Assembly (NCBI GenBank): GCA_049323895.1
Contig: JBMOKT010000026.1
Location: forward strand, 124,001-188,000
Reading direction: 5' to 3'
DNA: 64,000 nt
Source of the DNA: JBMOKT01 sp049323895
GTDB lineage: Bacteria; Bacillota; Peptococcia; Peptococcales; BICA1-8
Every line of letters starts with the position of its first letter. Position 1 is the stretch's first letter. This document shows positions 1-7,891 of the stretch, one piece after another. Below the pieces are notes generated by a model. It was not told the DNA's origin. It did not search any database and was given only the letters and a program-made list of their open reading frames with translations. Made by a program: the position numbers and the translations under genes.

Positions 1-606
1 TGCCATAATAAAATGGGTCACTGCGGTGAATACACTGCCTATAATTAAAAAAGCCGGAAGAACCCTTATAAAAAGTTTAACCATATCAGTAAGCATTGTA
101 TGTAACTGTTCTTTGCTGATTCCCTGTTCCTTAAATTGTTCCAGCATGCCATATTCTTCATATATGTTCATCGTACGGTCAACCGCTTCAAACAAAGCTT
201 GTTTTTGCTGTTCCAAACCGATTTGACCAACCAGCATGGTTAAGGCAATAATTAAGATAGTAGAAAGGGCTGCTACAAAAGTACCTACAGCCAATATCTT
301 CCCGGAACTATATTTGTTTTTAAAAAGGTATCCATAGGCTAGAGCCATCACCATAAACTGCAAGTAAAAAAACATGGCTGTAATAGGTCCAGTTAAAGTT
401 GCCACTAAAAATGCTGCTACAAAAGATGCTAAAATCCCAGTAAGCAAAGTGTTGCGCACATTGGCTACAATAATGGGAACTGCAACTACAAGAAAGGTAA
501 AAAAACTGGCAATGGGTAAAAATGTACCAATCAAAGCCAGGATTGCCGTAATAACCGCTAGTAATGCTCCTTCAACCATAGAGCGTGGTGTCATAGTTTT
601 GTCCAT
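1..606 (-). CDS. YybS-like (DUF2232) membrane protein, 3' part cut by window edge
   Basis: The reading frame is open from the ATG at 606 to the left edge, 202 codons without a stop. The start reads MDKTMTPRSMVEGALLA and is followed by several long hydrophobic segments (roughly residues 12-50, 55-95 and 105-125), then a charged stretch and further hydrophobic residues. Composition and the position just downstream of rpsF-ssb-rpsR match the DUF2232/YybS family, multi-spanning membrane proteins of unknown role in Firmicutes. It is the last visible gene of a minus-strand run, 12 bases after the MazG-like gene. The family name is my recognition from pattern and synteny. The C-terminus lies outside the window. 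Confidence 0.7.
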   Translation of the reverse strand, partial: MDKTMTPRSMVEGALLAVITAILALIGTFLPIASFFTFLVVAVPIIVANVRNTLLTGILASFVAAFLVATLTGPITAMFFYLQFMVMALAYGYLFKNKYSSGKILAVGTFVAALSTILIIALTMLVGQIGLEQQKQALFEAVDRTMNIYEEYGMLEQFKEQGISKEQLHTMLTDMVKLFIRVLPAFLIIGSVFTAVTHFIMA

Positions 607-618
607 TTTGTCACCCCA

Positions 619-927
619 TTATTTCATATCATCCCAATATTGTTTTAATGACGATAAATCACTAAACCATTTTTCCACTTCGTGTTCACTGCCTGCAGAA
701 TTTTTCAGCTGAATTTTAACAGCTTCATCTATCTGATAGAATTTCAGTCCCAGCCTTCTTCCTATTATATAGGATGTAATTATTATGGAGGCCAAACATC
801 CTCTAATTGACTCCTGGGAGCCCCTGACAATACTTCTCAACAAAGTCCCTACTGTCCCTATCAGATCTGCCTTTAATTCCTCCAGAACTTTAGCATTTTT
901 GGCAATATCAAACTGCTGGTCAGCCAT
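619..927 (-). CDS. MazG-like family protein
   Basis: A small 102-residue protein, mostly helical, without membrane segments. Its central stretch (SIIITSYIIGRRLG) and the C-terminal acidic/aromatic end (EVEKWFSDL) resemble the MazG-like family found beside rpsR in many Clostridia. True MazG proteins hydrolyse nucleoside triphosphates. This short family lacks an obvious full EExxE metal site, so an enzymatic role is not supported here. It lies 250 bases downstream of the rpsR terminator and directly upstream of the yybS-like gene, so it probably has its own promoter. A good Shine-Dalgarno (aagggggg-type run) precedes the ATG. Confidence 0.65.
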   Translation of the reverse strand: MADQQFDIAKNAKVLEELKADLIGTVGTLLRSIVRGSQESIRGCLASIIITSYIIGRRLGLKFYQIDEAVKIQLKNSAGSEHEVEKWFSDLSSLKQYWDDMK

Positions 928-1141
928 GGCTAACCCCCCTTGTATATGTCTTCAAATTAGTAATTTCGCTAAAAAAGAGGGTTGTTCCTTTATTATTTTC
1001 AAAGAATATCTTTTCTGAAAAAAGTTTAGCATATTTATGCTCAAATAAGCAAATACCGTAAGTGGAATTAGCGGCGAACTACCAATGACTAGTAATCTGT
1101 GACCGGTGCCCAGTGATTAATGTTCCAGGTGTAATATAGCA

Positions 1142-1173
1142 TCAAAAAAGGAGCTTCGAAATGAAGCTCCTTT
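1142..1173 (-). terminator. Rho-independent terminator of the rpsF-ssb-rpsR operon
   Basis: On the minus strand an 11-bp perfect stem (AAAGGAGCTTC with its complement, 5-base loop) is followed by a run of T residues. It begins just after the rpsR stop codon. Confidence 0.9.
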
Positions 1174-1177
1174 GAGG

Positions 1178-1411
1178 CTACTCAGTTGTAAAGGGTAGTA
1201 AAGCCATAACCCTGGCTCTCTTAATTGCAGCCGTCAACTGTCTTTGATGTTTAGCACAGTTGCCGGAAATACGGCGAGGTAAAATTTTGCCACGCTCTGT
1301 AACGTATTTCTTCAGCTTGCCAAGTTCTTTATAATCCACTGACTCAATTTTATCTACGCAGAAGGTACAAACGCGTTTTCTCGGTCTTCTGCCCCGTTCT
1401 CGCTTTGCCAT
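1178..1411 (-). CDS. rpsR: 30S ribosomal protein S18
   Basis: A 77-residue basic protein of normal S18 length. The conserved core is visible: the KLGKLKKYVTERGKILPRR region, the GNCAKHQRQL segment and the ending ARVMALLPF. S18 sits on the 30S platform and pairs with S6, whose gene opens the same operon. The N-terminus contains two cysteines (CTFC, about residues 16-19). With the later C of GNCAKHQ they suggest the zinc-type C+ version, though only three cysteines are seen. It is last in rpsF-ssb-rpsR, 16 bases after ssb, and is followed by a strong terminator. Confidence 0.97.
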   Translation of the reverse strand: MAKRERGRRPRKRVCTFCVDKIESVDYKELGKLKKYVTERGKILPRRISGNCAKHQRQLTAAIKRARVMALLPFTTE

Positions 1412-1427
1412 TATTTCCCTCCTCTAC

Positions 1428-1823
1428 CTAAAAAGGAATTTCTTCGTCGGAAAAAGTAACCTCATTCCCAAAGGAGGTATCAGTTTGACCCATGGGATCT
1501 CCCTTACCTCTATCTAAGAAACGAACGTTTTCTGCCACAACTTCTGTAACCCAGCGTCTTTGTCCATCATTTGCATCATAGGTACGCACTTGAATCCGTC
1601 CTTGAACAGCAACCAGCCGACCTTTGCCAATATAATTGGCACAGTTTTCCGCCTGCTTGCGCCACACAACAATAGGGATAAAATCAGCTTCCCGTTCCCC
1701 CTGCTGATTGGTAAAAGGGCGGTCTACTGCAATAGTAAAGGTCGCAACAGCTACTCCTGATGGTGTGTATCTTAACTCTGGGTCCTTAGTTAAGCGGCCA
1801 ATTAAAATTACATTATTCAACAT
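1428..1823 (-). CDS. ssb: Single-stranded DNA-binding protein
   Basis: A 131-residue SSB. The N-terminal OB-fold (MLNNVILIGRLTKDPELRYT... through VRFLDRGK, residues 1-105) is followed by a short linker and the acidic tip DEEIPF, which recruits replication and repair partners. I place the start at the ATG at 1823, seven bases after GGAGG. A GTG two codons upstream would overlap that ribosome-binding site region and add only two residues. It lies between rpsF and rpsR, the usual Firmicute arrangement. The linker is short compared with many SSBs. Confidence 0.96.
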   Translation of the reverse strand: MLNNVILIGRLTKDPELRYTPSGVAVATFTIAVDRPFTNQQGEREADFIPIVVWRKQAENCANYIGKGRLVAVQGRIQVRTYDANDGQRRWVTEVVAENVRFLDRGKGDPMGQTDTSFGNEVTFSDEEIPF

Positions 1824-1859
1824 GAACACTCCTCCCCGGTCATCTCCTAGAAGTGTATT

Positions 1860-2150
1860 CTATTCTCCGATTCTAGTGATCAAGTGACGGATAATATCAT
1901 CAGATATTTTCATCACCCGGTCAAGTTCACTAGCTACCGCAGGTTCACCATTAAAATGAACTAAGATGTAAATGCCTTCACGCCATTTCTTATCAATTTC
2001 ATAGGCTAATTTACGTCTACCCCATTTATCCACTTTAACGATTTCACCACCCTCTTTTTCAATAAGGGCAGTATATTTACCAATAACTGCTTCTAACTTT
2101 TCTTCATCTACATCGGGCTTAACGATGTACAGCAGTTCGTATGGGCGCAT
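1860..2150 (-). CDS. rpsF: 30S ribosomal protein S6
   Basis: A 96-residue protein of typical S6 length. Family hallmarks are the MRPYELLYIVKPDVDEEKLE start, the KVDKWGRRKLAYEI strand region and the C-terminal DRVMKISDDIIRHL. S6 binds 16S rRNA on the 30S platform as a heterodimer with S18. It is the first gene of the operon. It has a strong GGAGGTGG ribosome-binding site inside a structured leader (2151-2212) and a consensus promoter further upstream. In several bacteria the S6:S18 complex feeds back on such leaders. Confidence 0.97.
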   Translation of the reverse strand: MRPYELLYIVKPDVDEEKLEAVIGKYTALIEKEGGEIVKVDKWGRRKLAYEIDKKWREGIYILVHFNGEPAVASELDRVMKISDDIIRHLITRIGE

Positions 2151-2212
2151 AGTGTATCCACCTCCTCCCTATGGACTAACGGCTTCATCTAAAATGAAGC
2201 AGGGATTGTACA
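2151..2212 (-). promoter_or_regulatory. Structured rpsF leader, possible S6:S18 autoregulatory element
   Basis: The transcript from the promoter at 2220-2248 would begin near 2212. It contains a perfect 7-bp hairpin (GCTTCAT/ATGAAGC, 2182-2200, loop of 5). This is enclosed by an outer CCCT/AGGG pairing that leaves a CGTTAGTCC-type bulge on the 3' side and touches the ribosome-binding site. That layout is what is described for rpsF leaders bound by S6:S18. Assignment to that family is inference. Confidence 0.5.
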
Positions 2213-2219
2213 GCAACAA

Positions 2220-2248
2220 ATTATATCAGATAAAATAAGGAAAGTCCA
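2220..2248 (-). promoter_or_regulatory. Sigma-A-type promoter of rpsF-ssb-rpsR
   Basis: Minus strand: -35 TGGACT (2243-2248), 17-base spacer and a perfect -10 TATAAT (2220-2225), placed about 70 bases before rpsF. Confidence 0.7.
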
Positions 2249-2305
2249 GTAATTTTGCTTTATAGGAATAAATCTTGCTTTATAACCTTTTCACTCTTTC
2301 ACTCT

Positions 2306-2506
2306 TTAACTGTCCGTTTCTGCTTTTTTAAGTATTTTTTTAACTGACTTCTCAAACTTTGGTCTAGGTATCCAAGCCTGATGCTCACACTTTAAGCATT
2401 TAATGCGAAAATCCATGCCTGTCCTTACTACTTCCCATTCATCCCCTCCGCAGGGATGGGCCTTTTTTGTTTTAACAACATCCCCCACTTGAAAAGGAAT
2501 AGGCAT
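2306..2506 (-). CDS. DUF951 domain-containing protein
   Basis: A 66-residue protein matching the DUF951 pattern: an N-terminal FQVGDVVKTKKAHPCGG segment, then EWEVVRTGMDFRIKCLKC with a Cx2C pair, then a basic tail. The family is small, often lies near rpsF or yybS-region genes in Firmicutes and has no established function. The fold may be a small beta-barrel that binds nucleic acid, but that is speculation. A KxHPCGG turn and the CLKC pair suggest possible metal binding (three cysteines seen). It is transcribed toward the rpsF promoter but separated from it by 57 bases. Confidence 0.85.
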   Translation of the reverse strand: MPIPFQVGDVVKTKKAHPCGGDEWEVVRTGMDFRIKCLKCEHQAWIPRPKFEKSVKKILKKAETDS

Positions 2507-2550
2507 AAAAACACCACCTTCTTATTCTGAGGTTATACTGCATGTATTGG

Positions 2551-2637
2551 CTAATAGCTAATAGTCAATGGCTAATAGTATAGCCAAACTATAAATCATA
2601 ATTTAACCATCGACTATCGGCTATCGACCATCAGCCC
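2551..2637. repeat. Imperfect inverted repeat between DUF951 and mscS
   Basis: The left half carries repeats of GGCTAATAG and AATAGTCAATGG. The right half reads, on the other strand, GATAGCCGATAGTCGATGG, an imperfect match. The two halves could fold into a long interrupted stem around 2585. No coding potential is seen. Confidence 0.4.
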
Positions 2638-2645
2638 TTTTGAGC

Positions 2646-3533
2646 TTACTTGTTTTTGCTATTGTCTTGCACTTCATACAAATCTCCGGCATTGTATATG
2701 ACACGGCGGGGATAGGGAATTTCAATCCCTTCCCTATCAAATTCCTCTTTAATCCGCTGGCGCATCTTTCTCTCTAAAGCCCAGTGGTTTAGACCAATAG
2801 TTGTCGCGGTAACCCTGATATTTACACTTGAGTCAGCCAATGCGGTTACACCCATTACATTAGGCTTTTCATCTATAATTTCCTTCATTTCCTCATAAAC
2901 CTTTTCACAGGCGTTTTCAATTACCCTTACTGCATTATCAATATTTTCCTCATAGGCTATGCCGATTTCCAGGACAGAACGCATACTGCCCCTATTATAA
3001 TTTGTTACCTGTTCTACACTTCCATTAGGAATCATAAACAGCTCACCGGTCCAGGCCCTTATTTTCGTGGTCTTTAGACCTATCTCCTCCACCATCCCAA
3101 ATTTATCTCCAATTTTTATATATTCACCAACTGCATATAAATCTTCAAAAATAATAAAAAACCCGGAAATAATATCTTTAACCAAATTTTGGGCGCCAAA
3201 ACCAACTGCCAGCCCAACTATCCCGGCTCCTGCTAATACTGAAGCAATAGGAACCTGAAATATATCTAATATGGTGATAATTGCAATAAAATATAAGGCA
3301 TATGAAAGGAGACTTTTTAAAAGTTTACTCAGGGTCTCTACCCGCCTCTGCTCTACCCTTAAGTGTTCATTGAGATTAAATCGGTCTTTGAATACCTGAT
3401 CGATAATTAACTCACCAAATTTATATAAGACCCGGGAGAGGATAAGAACTCCAATTGCTTTCAAAAGGTTGTATCCTACTACCACAATATCCCGCGGGTC
3501 TATGAAATTAAGCATCTCATTGATATATTCCAT
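2646..3533 (-). CDS. Small-conductance mechanosensitive channel, MscS family
   Basis: About 295 residues. The N-terminal part carries three hydrophobic segments (about residues 15-35, 70-90 and 90-115). The pore-lining helix shows the family's glycine/alanine pattern (AGAGIVGLAVGFGAQNLVKD), followed by the beta domain (EDLYAVGEYIKIGDKFGMVEEIGLKTTKIR) and the MIPNGSVEQVTNYNR segment. MscS channels open under membrane tension on osmotic downshock. I use the ATG at 3533, preceded by AAGGGAG. An upstream in-frame GTG at 3542 overlaps the stop of the HEAT-repeat gene. Close spacing suggests co-transcription with that gene. Confidence 0.92.
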   Translation of the reverse strand: MEYINEMLNFIDPRDIVVVGYNLLKAIGVLILSRVLYKFGELIIDQVFKDRFNLNEHLRVEQRRVETLSKLLKSLLSYALYFIAIITILDIFQVPIASVLAGAGIVGLAVGFGAQNLVKDIISGFFIIFEDLYAVGEYIKIGDKFGMVEEIGLKTTKIRAWTGELFMIPNGSVEQVTNYNRGSMRSVLEIGIAYEENIDNAVRVIENACEKVYEEMKEIIDEKPNVMGVTALADSSVNIRVTATTIGLNHWALERKMRQRIKEEFDREGIEIPYPRRVIYNAGDLYEVQDNSKNK

Positions 3534-3538
3534 ATAAA

Positions 3539-4438
3539 TCACTCCCTTACCCAGCTAACTGCTACCGGCATACAGGCAGACTCTATAGCTGTAATAGCAT
3601 CATCAATACATTCCTTTACCAAATCATCATTTTCAAATATCTTTTTCTGTTGCAATAATGGGATGGTCTCCTGTATTCCTAATTGTCCTAAAGTTTGTAC
3701 AGCTAACATTCTGGTTTGCCATTGATTATCTTCCATTAATTTAATAAGAAGGGGCCAGCTTTTCCTAATACATAGCTGTTTAAGTGCTTCAGCAATCCGC
3801 ATCCTAATCTTATCCTCCTGTACCTTACTGAGCTTTTCTAAAACAGGAAGGCAGGAATGATCCCCAATCTCACCAAGTACCTGGACAATTACCTCCTGCA
3901 CCGGTGTTTCTACCTTATCAACCATATTTATAAGCTGAATATGTAAATCTTTCCGGAATCCCTTGATAATTTCAAACACCCTGGAGGGCAGCCACTCTTC
4001 TGGCTTAGTCAGGGCAATGAGCAATGGCTCTAAAATGTTCTCCAGTTGTTGTTTTTTTAAAGCACCACAGGCCGAGAGTCTTATTGCCTCCCTTTTGCTT
4101 TTCATTTGCCCCAGCAAAAAAAAGGCAACTTCGGGGTCAGGAAGGTAGCCTAAAATCTCTATCCTTTTTACCTGCTCATTTTCCGATAGTTCTGTAAAGT
4201 CATCAGTTAACTTGTCCAAATTTTTGCTATATAAATATGCTGCTAATTTACGCTTGTTTTCCTCATCGGTCTTTCCCCACTCTTCAGCTAAAAGTTGTAT
4301 CTTTTGTTCCGGAGCAAGCAGGCTAAGTATTTCCTCCAATTCCCCTGACGACTTACCTCGTAAAATCTCCTTTGCTTGGTCATAGGGGTTAACTTTACCT
4401 GTCTTCAAAAAATTCTTTAACCTTGAGGACAACTCCAT
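3539..4438 (-). CDS. HEAT-repeat domain protein
   Basis: 299 residues without membrane segments. From about residue 85 onward there are repeated helical pairs typical of HEAT repeats, for example PDPEVAFFLLGQMKSKREAIRLSACGAL, then VQEVIVQVLGEIGDHSCLPVLEKL, then NQWQTRMLAVQTLGQLGIQETIPLL. Such solenoids mediate protein-protein contacts. No catalytic motif is visible. The gene sits between a radical SAM gene and mscS and nearly touches both (14 bases to the upstream gene, 5 to the downstream), so the three probably form one transcript. The partner is unknown. Confidence 0.8.
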   Translation of the reverse strand: MELSSRLKNFLKTGKVNPYDQAKEILRGKSSGELEEILSLLAPEQKIQLLAEEWGKTDEENKRKLAAYLYSKNLDKLTDDFTELSENEQVKRIEILGYLPDPEVAFFLLGQMKSKREAIRLSACGALKKQQLENILEPLLIALTKPEEWLPSRVFEIIKGFRKDLHIQLINMVDKVETPVQEVIVQVLGEIGDHSCLPVLEKLSKVQEDKIRMRIAEALKQLCIRKSWPLLIKLMEDNQWQTRMLAVQTLGQLGIQETIPLLQQKKIFENDDLVKECIDDAITAIESACMPVAVSWVRE

Positions 4439-4452
4439 TTAACCACCACCAC

Positions 4453-5412
4453 TTAATTTATTAAAGACCGTGCTTGCAAAGCTTTACCATTTAAATAATT
4501 AAACTTTTTCCCCTGAAAGGTATCTAATTCCTCCAGTTTGTCTTCAATCAGCTGTTTAATTTTCCACCAACTGGTACTCCAATTGCAGAAATATAAATTT
4601 CCTTGGGGTCCTTTACCCACCAGCCTTTGTATAATTACTTCCGGGTTTAGGTATTCCATAAAAATAACAACCCTGTCAATATATTCTTCTAAGGTAATAA
4701 GCCTGATTTGACCTAGTTCATAGAGCTGCCCTAATTTGGTTTCCTTAACAATATATAATGAGTGCAGCTTTACATAATCAATACCTAAAGCGGAAATTAT
4801 CTTGGCATTTTCAACTACATCCAGCATATCATCACCAGGTAAGTTCAGGATAACGTGGGCTACTACTTCAAAGCCCCGGGATTTTATTCTTAATACAGCA
4901 TCAATAAATTCAGCCAGTGTATGCCCTCTATTTACAAATTCTAAAGTATGATAGTTAACTGTCTGCAAGCCTAACTCAATATTTATATTAATATCCTTCT
5001 GTTGTTGAATTTCTAATAAAAAGTCTAAATATTTATCATTAATACAATCGGGTCTTGTTGATATTGATATGCCTACTATCTCTGGGTCTTCAACAGCTTG
5101 TTTAATATTCTCTTTAAATTGCTCTAATTCAATATATGTGTTGGTAAAGGACTGGAAATAGCTTATAAAACGTTGGGCGTTAAATCTTTTTTTAAAAAAA
5201 GCTTTGTTTTTGGCAATCTGCTTTTCAACCGATAGCCAATTTGGCAGGCACTCAAAGCCTGCCCCTTCCTCATCGCAAAATATACATCCTCCCGTACCTA
5301 CAACTCCGTCTCTGTTTGGACAGGTTCCGGGCAAATTTACCGGCAGCTTATAAACCTTGCCGCCAAATTTTTCTTGCAGGTGCTGGGAATATATACGGTA
5401 ACGGGATTTCAT
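4453..5412 (-). CDS. TIGR01212-type radical SAM protein (YtqA-like)
   Basis: 319 residues. Near the N-terminus the cysteine cluster reads CPNRDGVVGTGGCIFC. This matches the family's atypical [4Fe-4S] motif, with a long gap between the first cysteine and the CxxC pair. Further blocks follow: SYFQSFTNTY, GISISTRPDCI, ELGLQT and HVILNLPGD, the usual elements of the radical SAM barrel. The TIGR01212/YtqA family is widespread in Firmicutes and its substrate is not established. It is upstream of the HEAT-repeat gene and downstream of cvpA (25-base gap). Confidence 0.88.
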   Translation of the reverse strand: MKSRYRIYSQHLQEKFGGKVYKLPVNLPGTCPNRDGVVGTGGCIFCDEEGAGFECLPNWLSVEKQIAKNKAFFKKRFNAQRFISYFQSFTNTYIELEQFKENIKQAVEDPEIVGISISTRPDCINDKYLDFLLEIQQQKDININIELGLQTVNYHTLEFVNRGHTLAEFIDAVLRIKSRGFEVVAHVILNLPGDDMLDVVENAKIISALGIDYVKLHSLYIVKETKLGQLYELGQIRLITLEEYIDRVVIFMEYLNPEVIIQRLVGKGPQGNLYFCNWSTSWWKIKQLIEDKLEELDTFQGKKFNYLNGKALQARSLIN

Positions 5413-5437
5413 TCTTCCACCTACTTAGAACCTTTGC

Positions 5438-6181
5438 TTATAAAAGGCTGATAATTTTACCAAGAATAATTTTATACCCCTCCTGGAAAAAGGGTACTAA
5501 AGTCGATTGATTTACTGTTTTCGCAACTGCTACAAGCATGCTGGAATCGGCATGTTCGGTTACTTGCAAAAACAGCGTAAAAATACCGATAAAAACCACA
5601 AGCCCCAAGGCATTGAGGACCGTACCTACAAATAAACCGCCTAATCTGTTTATGCTGCCTAAAAAGGTATTGTCTAAGCTCTTAGAAAAAACCTTGGCAC
5701 AAATTAAAAATACGTTATTTAATATAACCCATAAGAGCAATAAAGCCAGTCCATTGAGAAGGGTGACAGCTACCAAGTAGGTAAGGAGTTCACCTATGTT
5801 AGATAGTCCAAGAAGTTCCGATGTGCCGGCAAAATTGGCAGCATGTTCAATTACCTGTTTTTTAATAAATTCAGGTAAGACCATAGTTTCTATTTTCATT
5901 TCCAAAACACTTAACCCTATATTATTAACGGGAAAAGCGCTTACATCAAGAGGCAGGGGTAAGTGCTCGGTTAAAAAACCATGAATACCTGATAGTATGC
6001 CAAATTTTTCATTTAGTAATCCTGCAAAGGGCTTATAATATTTAATGGATATCAACAGTGCTGCAATACTCCCTAAAAAACCTACAAGACTTCCGATGAA
6101 ACCTTGTCGAAAACCATTTAAAGCACCCAGCATCAGTAAAATAATTATGGCAAAATCAATAAAGTTAAAGTCCAATTCCAT
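5438..6181 (-). CDS. CvpA family membrane protein
   Basis: About 247 residues with four to five hydrophobic segments. The N-terminus, DFNFIDFAIIILLMLGALNGFRQGFIGSLVGFLG, is the CvpA signature (polar residues in a glycine-rich first helical hairpin). A later pair of hydrophobic segments contains FLGSINRLGGLFVGTVLNALGLVVF. CvpA proteins are inner-membrane proteins linked to colicin V production and envelope robustness, with unknown biochemistry. I use the ATG at 6181. A GTG immediately before it is also in frame. It heads a minus-strand group with the radical SAM, HEAT and mscS genes. Confidence 0.85.
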   Translation of the reverse strand: MELDFNFIDFAIIILLMLGALNGFRQGFIGSLVGFLGSIAALLISIKYYKPFAGLLNEKFGILSGIHGFLTEHLPLPLDVSAFPVNNIGLSVLEMKIETMVLPEFIKKQVIEHAANFAGTSELLGLSNIGELLTYLVAVTLLNGLALLLLWVILNNVFLICAKVFSKSLDNTFLGSINRLGGLFVGTVLNALGLVVFIGIFTLFLQVTEHADSSMLVAVAKTVNQSTLVPFFQEGYKIILGKIISLL

Positions 6182-6293
6182 CACCCCGCTGTTTTTATTA
6201 TAACACAGTACCTCACTTGAAAGTCTAGACCTTGACTGTAACTCTTTAGTAAGTGGACTAGTGCTTGTAATAGTTATACTTTCTAAAATAAAT

Positions 6294-6322
6294 ACAAAAA
6301 AAGACGTGTGATTTTACACGTC
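6294..6322 (-). terminator. Terminator downstream of the thioredoxin gene
   Basis: A 7-bp perfect stem (GACGTGT/ACACGTC, loop of 6) is followed on the minus strand by a run of seven T residues. Confidence 0.85.
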
Positions 6323-6342
6323 CGTCTAAATTATTTATTGGA

Positions 6343-6771
6343 TTATTCAAGCAATCCTTTAATTTTTTCCTCCAGGTATTCTTTAGAGTTGGTAGGGGGA
6401 TACCCCTCAAAGGCATCAACAATTTCCCCTTCTTTACTATAAAAAACAAATGTCGGTACGGCCCGAACCCCTAAATGCTGAGCCAAACTGAGCCCCCCCT
6501 TATCCACATCAGCCAAAATAAATGTAACTTCATCCCCATATTCCTGATAAAGTTCTTCAATCCAGGGCTTAGCCTTTTTGCATGCTGGGCAATTATCGGA
6601 AGTAAATTCCAGGAAAACTGGTTTTTTTATTTCTAAAGCTGCTTTTAGAGCACTACCTGCATCTTTTGCCGGCTGTAATTCCCCCTGAAATCCCTTATCT
6701 GCATATAAAACTTTATAACCAAAAATACTTAAAAGAATAATTACCAATACCAATAATCCCTTTTTGTTCAC
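6343..6771 (-). CDS. Membrane-anchored thioredoxin-fold protein
   Basis: 142 residues. Residues 3-22 form a hydrophobic N-terminal signal or anchor (KKGLLVLVIILLSIFGYKVL), so the domain should face outside. The thioredoxin fold follows, with the redox motif CPAC (in TSDNCPACKKAKPW) and the cis-proline region VRAVPTFVFY. Such proteins reduce or oxidise disulfides in extracytoplasmic or membrane proteins. Specific partners cannot be inferred because neighbouring genes are unrelated. It has its own terminator and a clear AAGGAGG ribosome-binding site just upstream. Confidence 0.87.
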   Translation of the reverse strand: MNKKGLLVLVIILLSIFGYKVLYADKGFQGELQPAKDAGSALKAALEIKKPVFLEFTSDNCPACKKAKPWIEELYQEYGDEVTFILADVDKGGLSLAQHLGVRAVPTFVFYSKEGEIVDAFEGYPPTNSKEYLEEKIKGLLE

Positions 6772-6940
6772 AAGGCTCCTCCTTGATCATCAATATATAT
6801 AGATTATTACAAATTTAATTTATTTTTACAACATTTTTTATATATAATTTTTCCTTATCTACGAATAATAAAAATCTTCTCGGTTCATAATTATGGTACA
6901 CAAATAAACATACACCGCGTAAATACGAGGAGGATTATTT

Positions 6941-7888
6941 ATGAAAGTTTTACCCCGCAAAATTGCCATTATAGGAACAGGTTTTGTTGGTTCAACAACG
7001 GCATTTGCCCTTATGATGAGTGGTTTGGTCTCGGAAATCGCTCTTATTGATATTGACGCAGCTAAAGCAGAAGGTGAGGCTATGGATTTAGCCCACGCTG
7101 CATCATTTATTAAGCCGGCTGCTGTTTACCAGGGCGACTTCTCAGCCTGCAAGAATGCAAGTCTGATTATTTATGCAGCAGGTGTTAACCAAAAACCTGA
7201 CGAAACCAGATTGGATTTAGTACATAAAAACACCCGGATACTCAAAGAAATTGTCCCTCAAATTATCCAATATGCACCAGAATCCATTATATTAATAGTT
7301 ACCAACCCTGTAGATGTACTTACCTATGTTGCTTTAAAAGTTTCCGGTTTTCCTGAAGAAAGGGTTATTGGTTCCGGTACCGTGTTAGATACTTCTCGCT
7401 TCCGCCACTTGCTAAGTGAATATTGTTCTGTGGATCCTAGGAATGTACATGGATATATTATAGGTGAACACGGCGATACGGAGCTTCCTGTCTGGAGCTT
7501 AACAAATATTGGCGGGGTTAATATTGATCAGTATTGTTCCCAGTATAAACCAGGCTTTAATTCTGAAATTAAGGATGAAATTGCCCTAAAAGTGAAAATG
7601 GCCGGCTATGAAATAATTCAGCGTAAAGGAGCAACATATTATGCTGTTGCTCTCTCAGTTAAAAGAATTGTGGAAGCAATATTCAGGGATGAAAATTCAG
7701 TCTTAACTGTTTCAGGATTAATTAATGGTGCTTACGGCTTGCAAGATGTATGCTTGAGTGTACCTTCATTGGTAAATGAAAATGGCCGAGTAAAATACTT
7801 TGAATTTTCCCTTTCCGATAAGGAACTTTCTGCCCTTAATACTTCCGCCAATACTTTAAAAGAGGTTCAAAATCAGCTTCATCTTTAA
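6941..7888 (+). CDS. ldh: L-lactate dehydrogenase
   Basis: 315 residues, normal length. The Rossmann glycine motif GTGFVGSTTAF lies near the N-terminus. The active-site loop reads NQKPDETR, with Gln at the substrate-specificity position (lactate rather than malate dehydrogenases, which carry Arg). The catalytic histidine sits in GEHGDTELPVW. It reduces pyruvate to L-lactate with NADH in fermentation. It is one of only two clear genes left of oriC that run against the replication fork, and it has its own GAGGAGG ribosome-binding site. It converges with the downstream minus-strand transporter with only 3 bases between stops. Confidence 0.93.
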   Translation: MKVLPRKIAIIGTGFVGSTTAFALMMSGLVSEIALIDIDAAKAEGEAMDLAHAASFIKPAAVYQGDFSACKNASLIIYAAGVNQKPDETRLDLVHKNTRILKEIVPQIIQYAPESIILIVTNPVDVLTYVALKVSGFPEERVIGSGTVLDTSRFRHLLSEYCSVDPRNVHGYIIGEHGDTELPVWSLTNIGGVNIDQYCSQYKPGFNSEIKDEIALKVKMAGYEIIQRKGATYYAVALSVKRIVEAIFRDENSVLTVSGLINGAYGLQDVCLSVPSLVNENGRVKYFEFSLSDKELSALNTSANTLKEVQNQLHL

Positions 7889-7891
7889 AAT

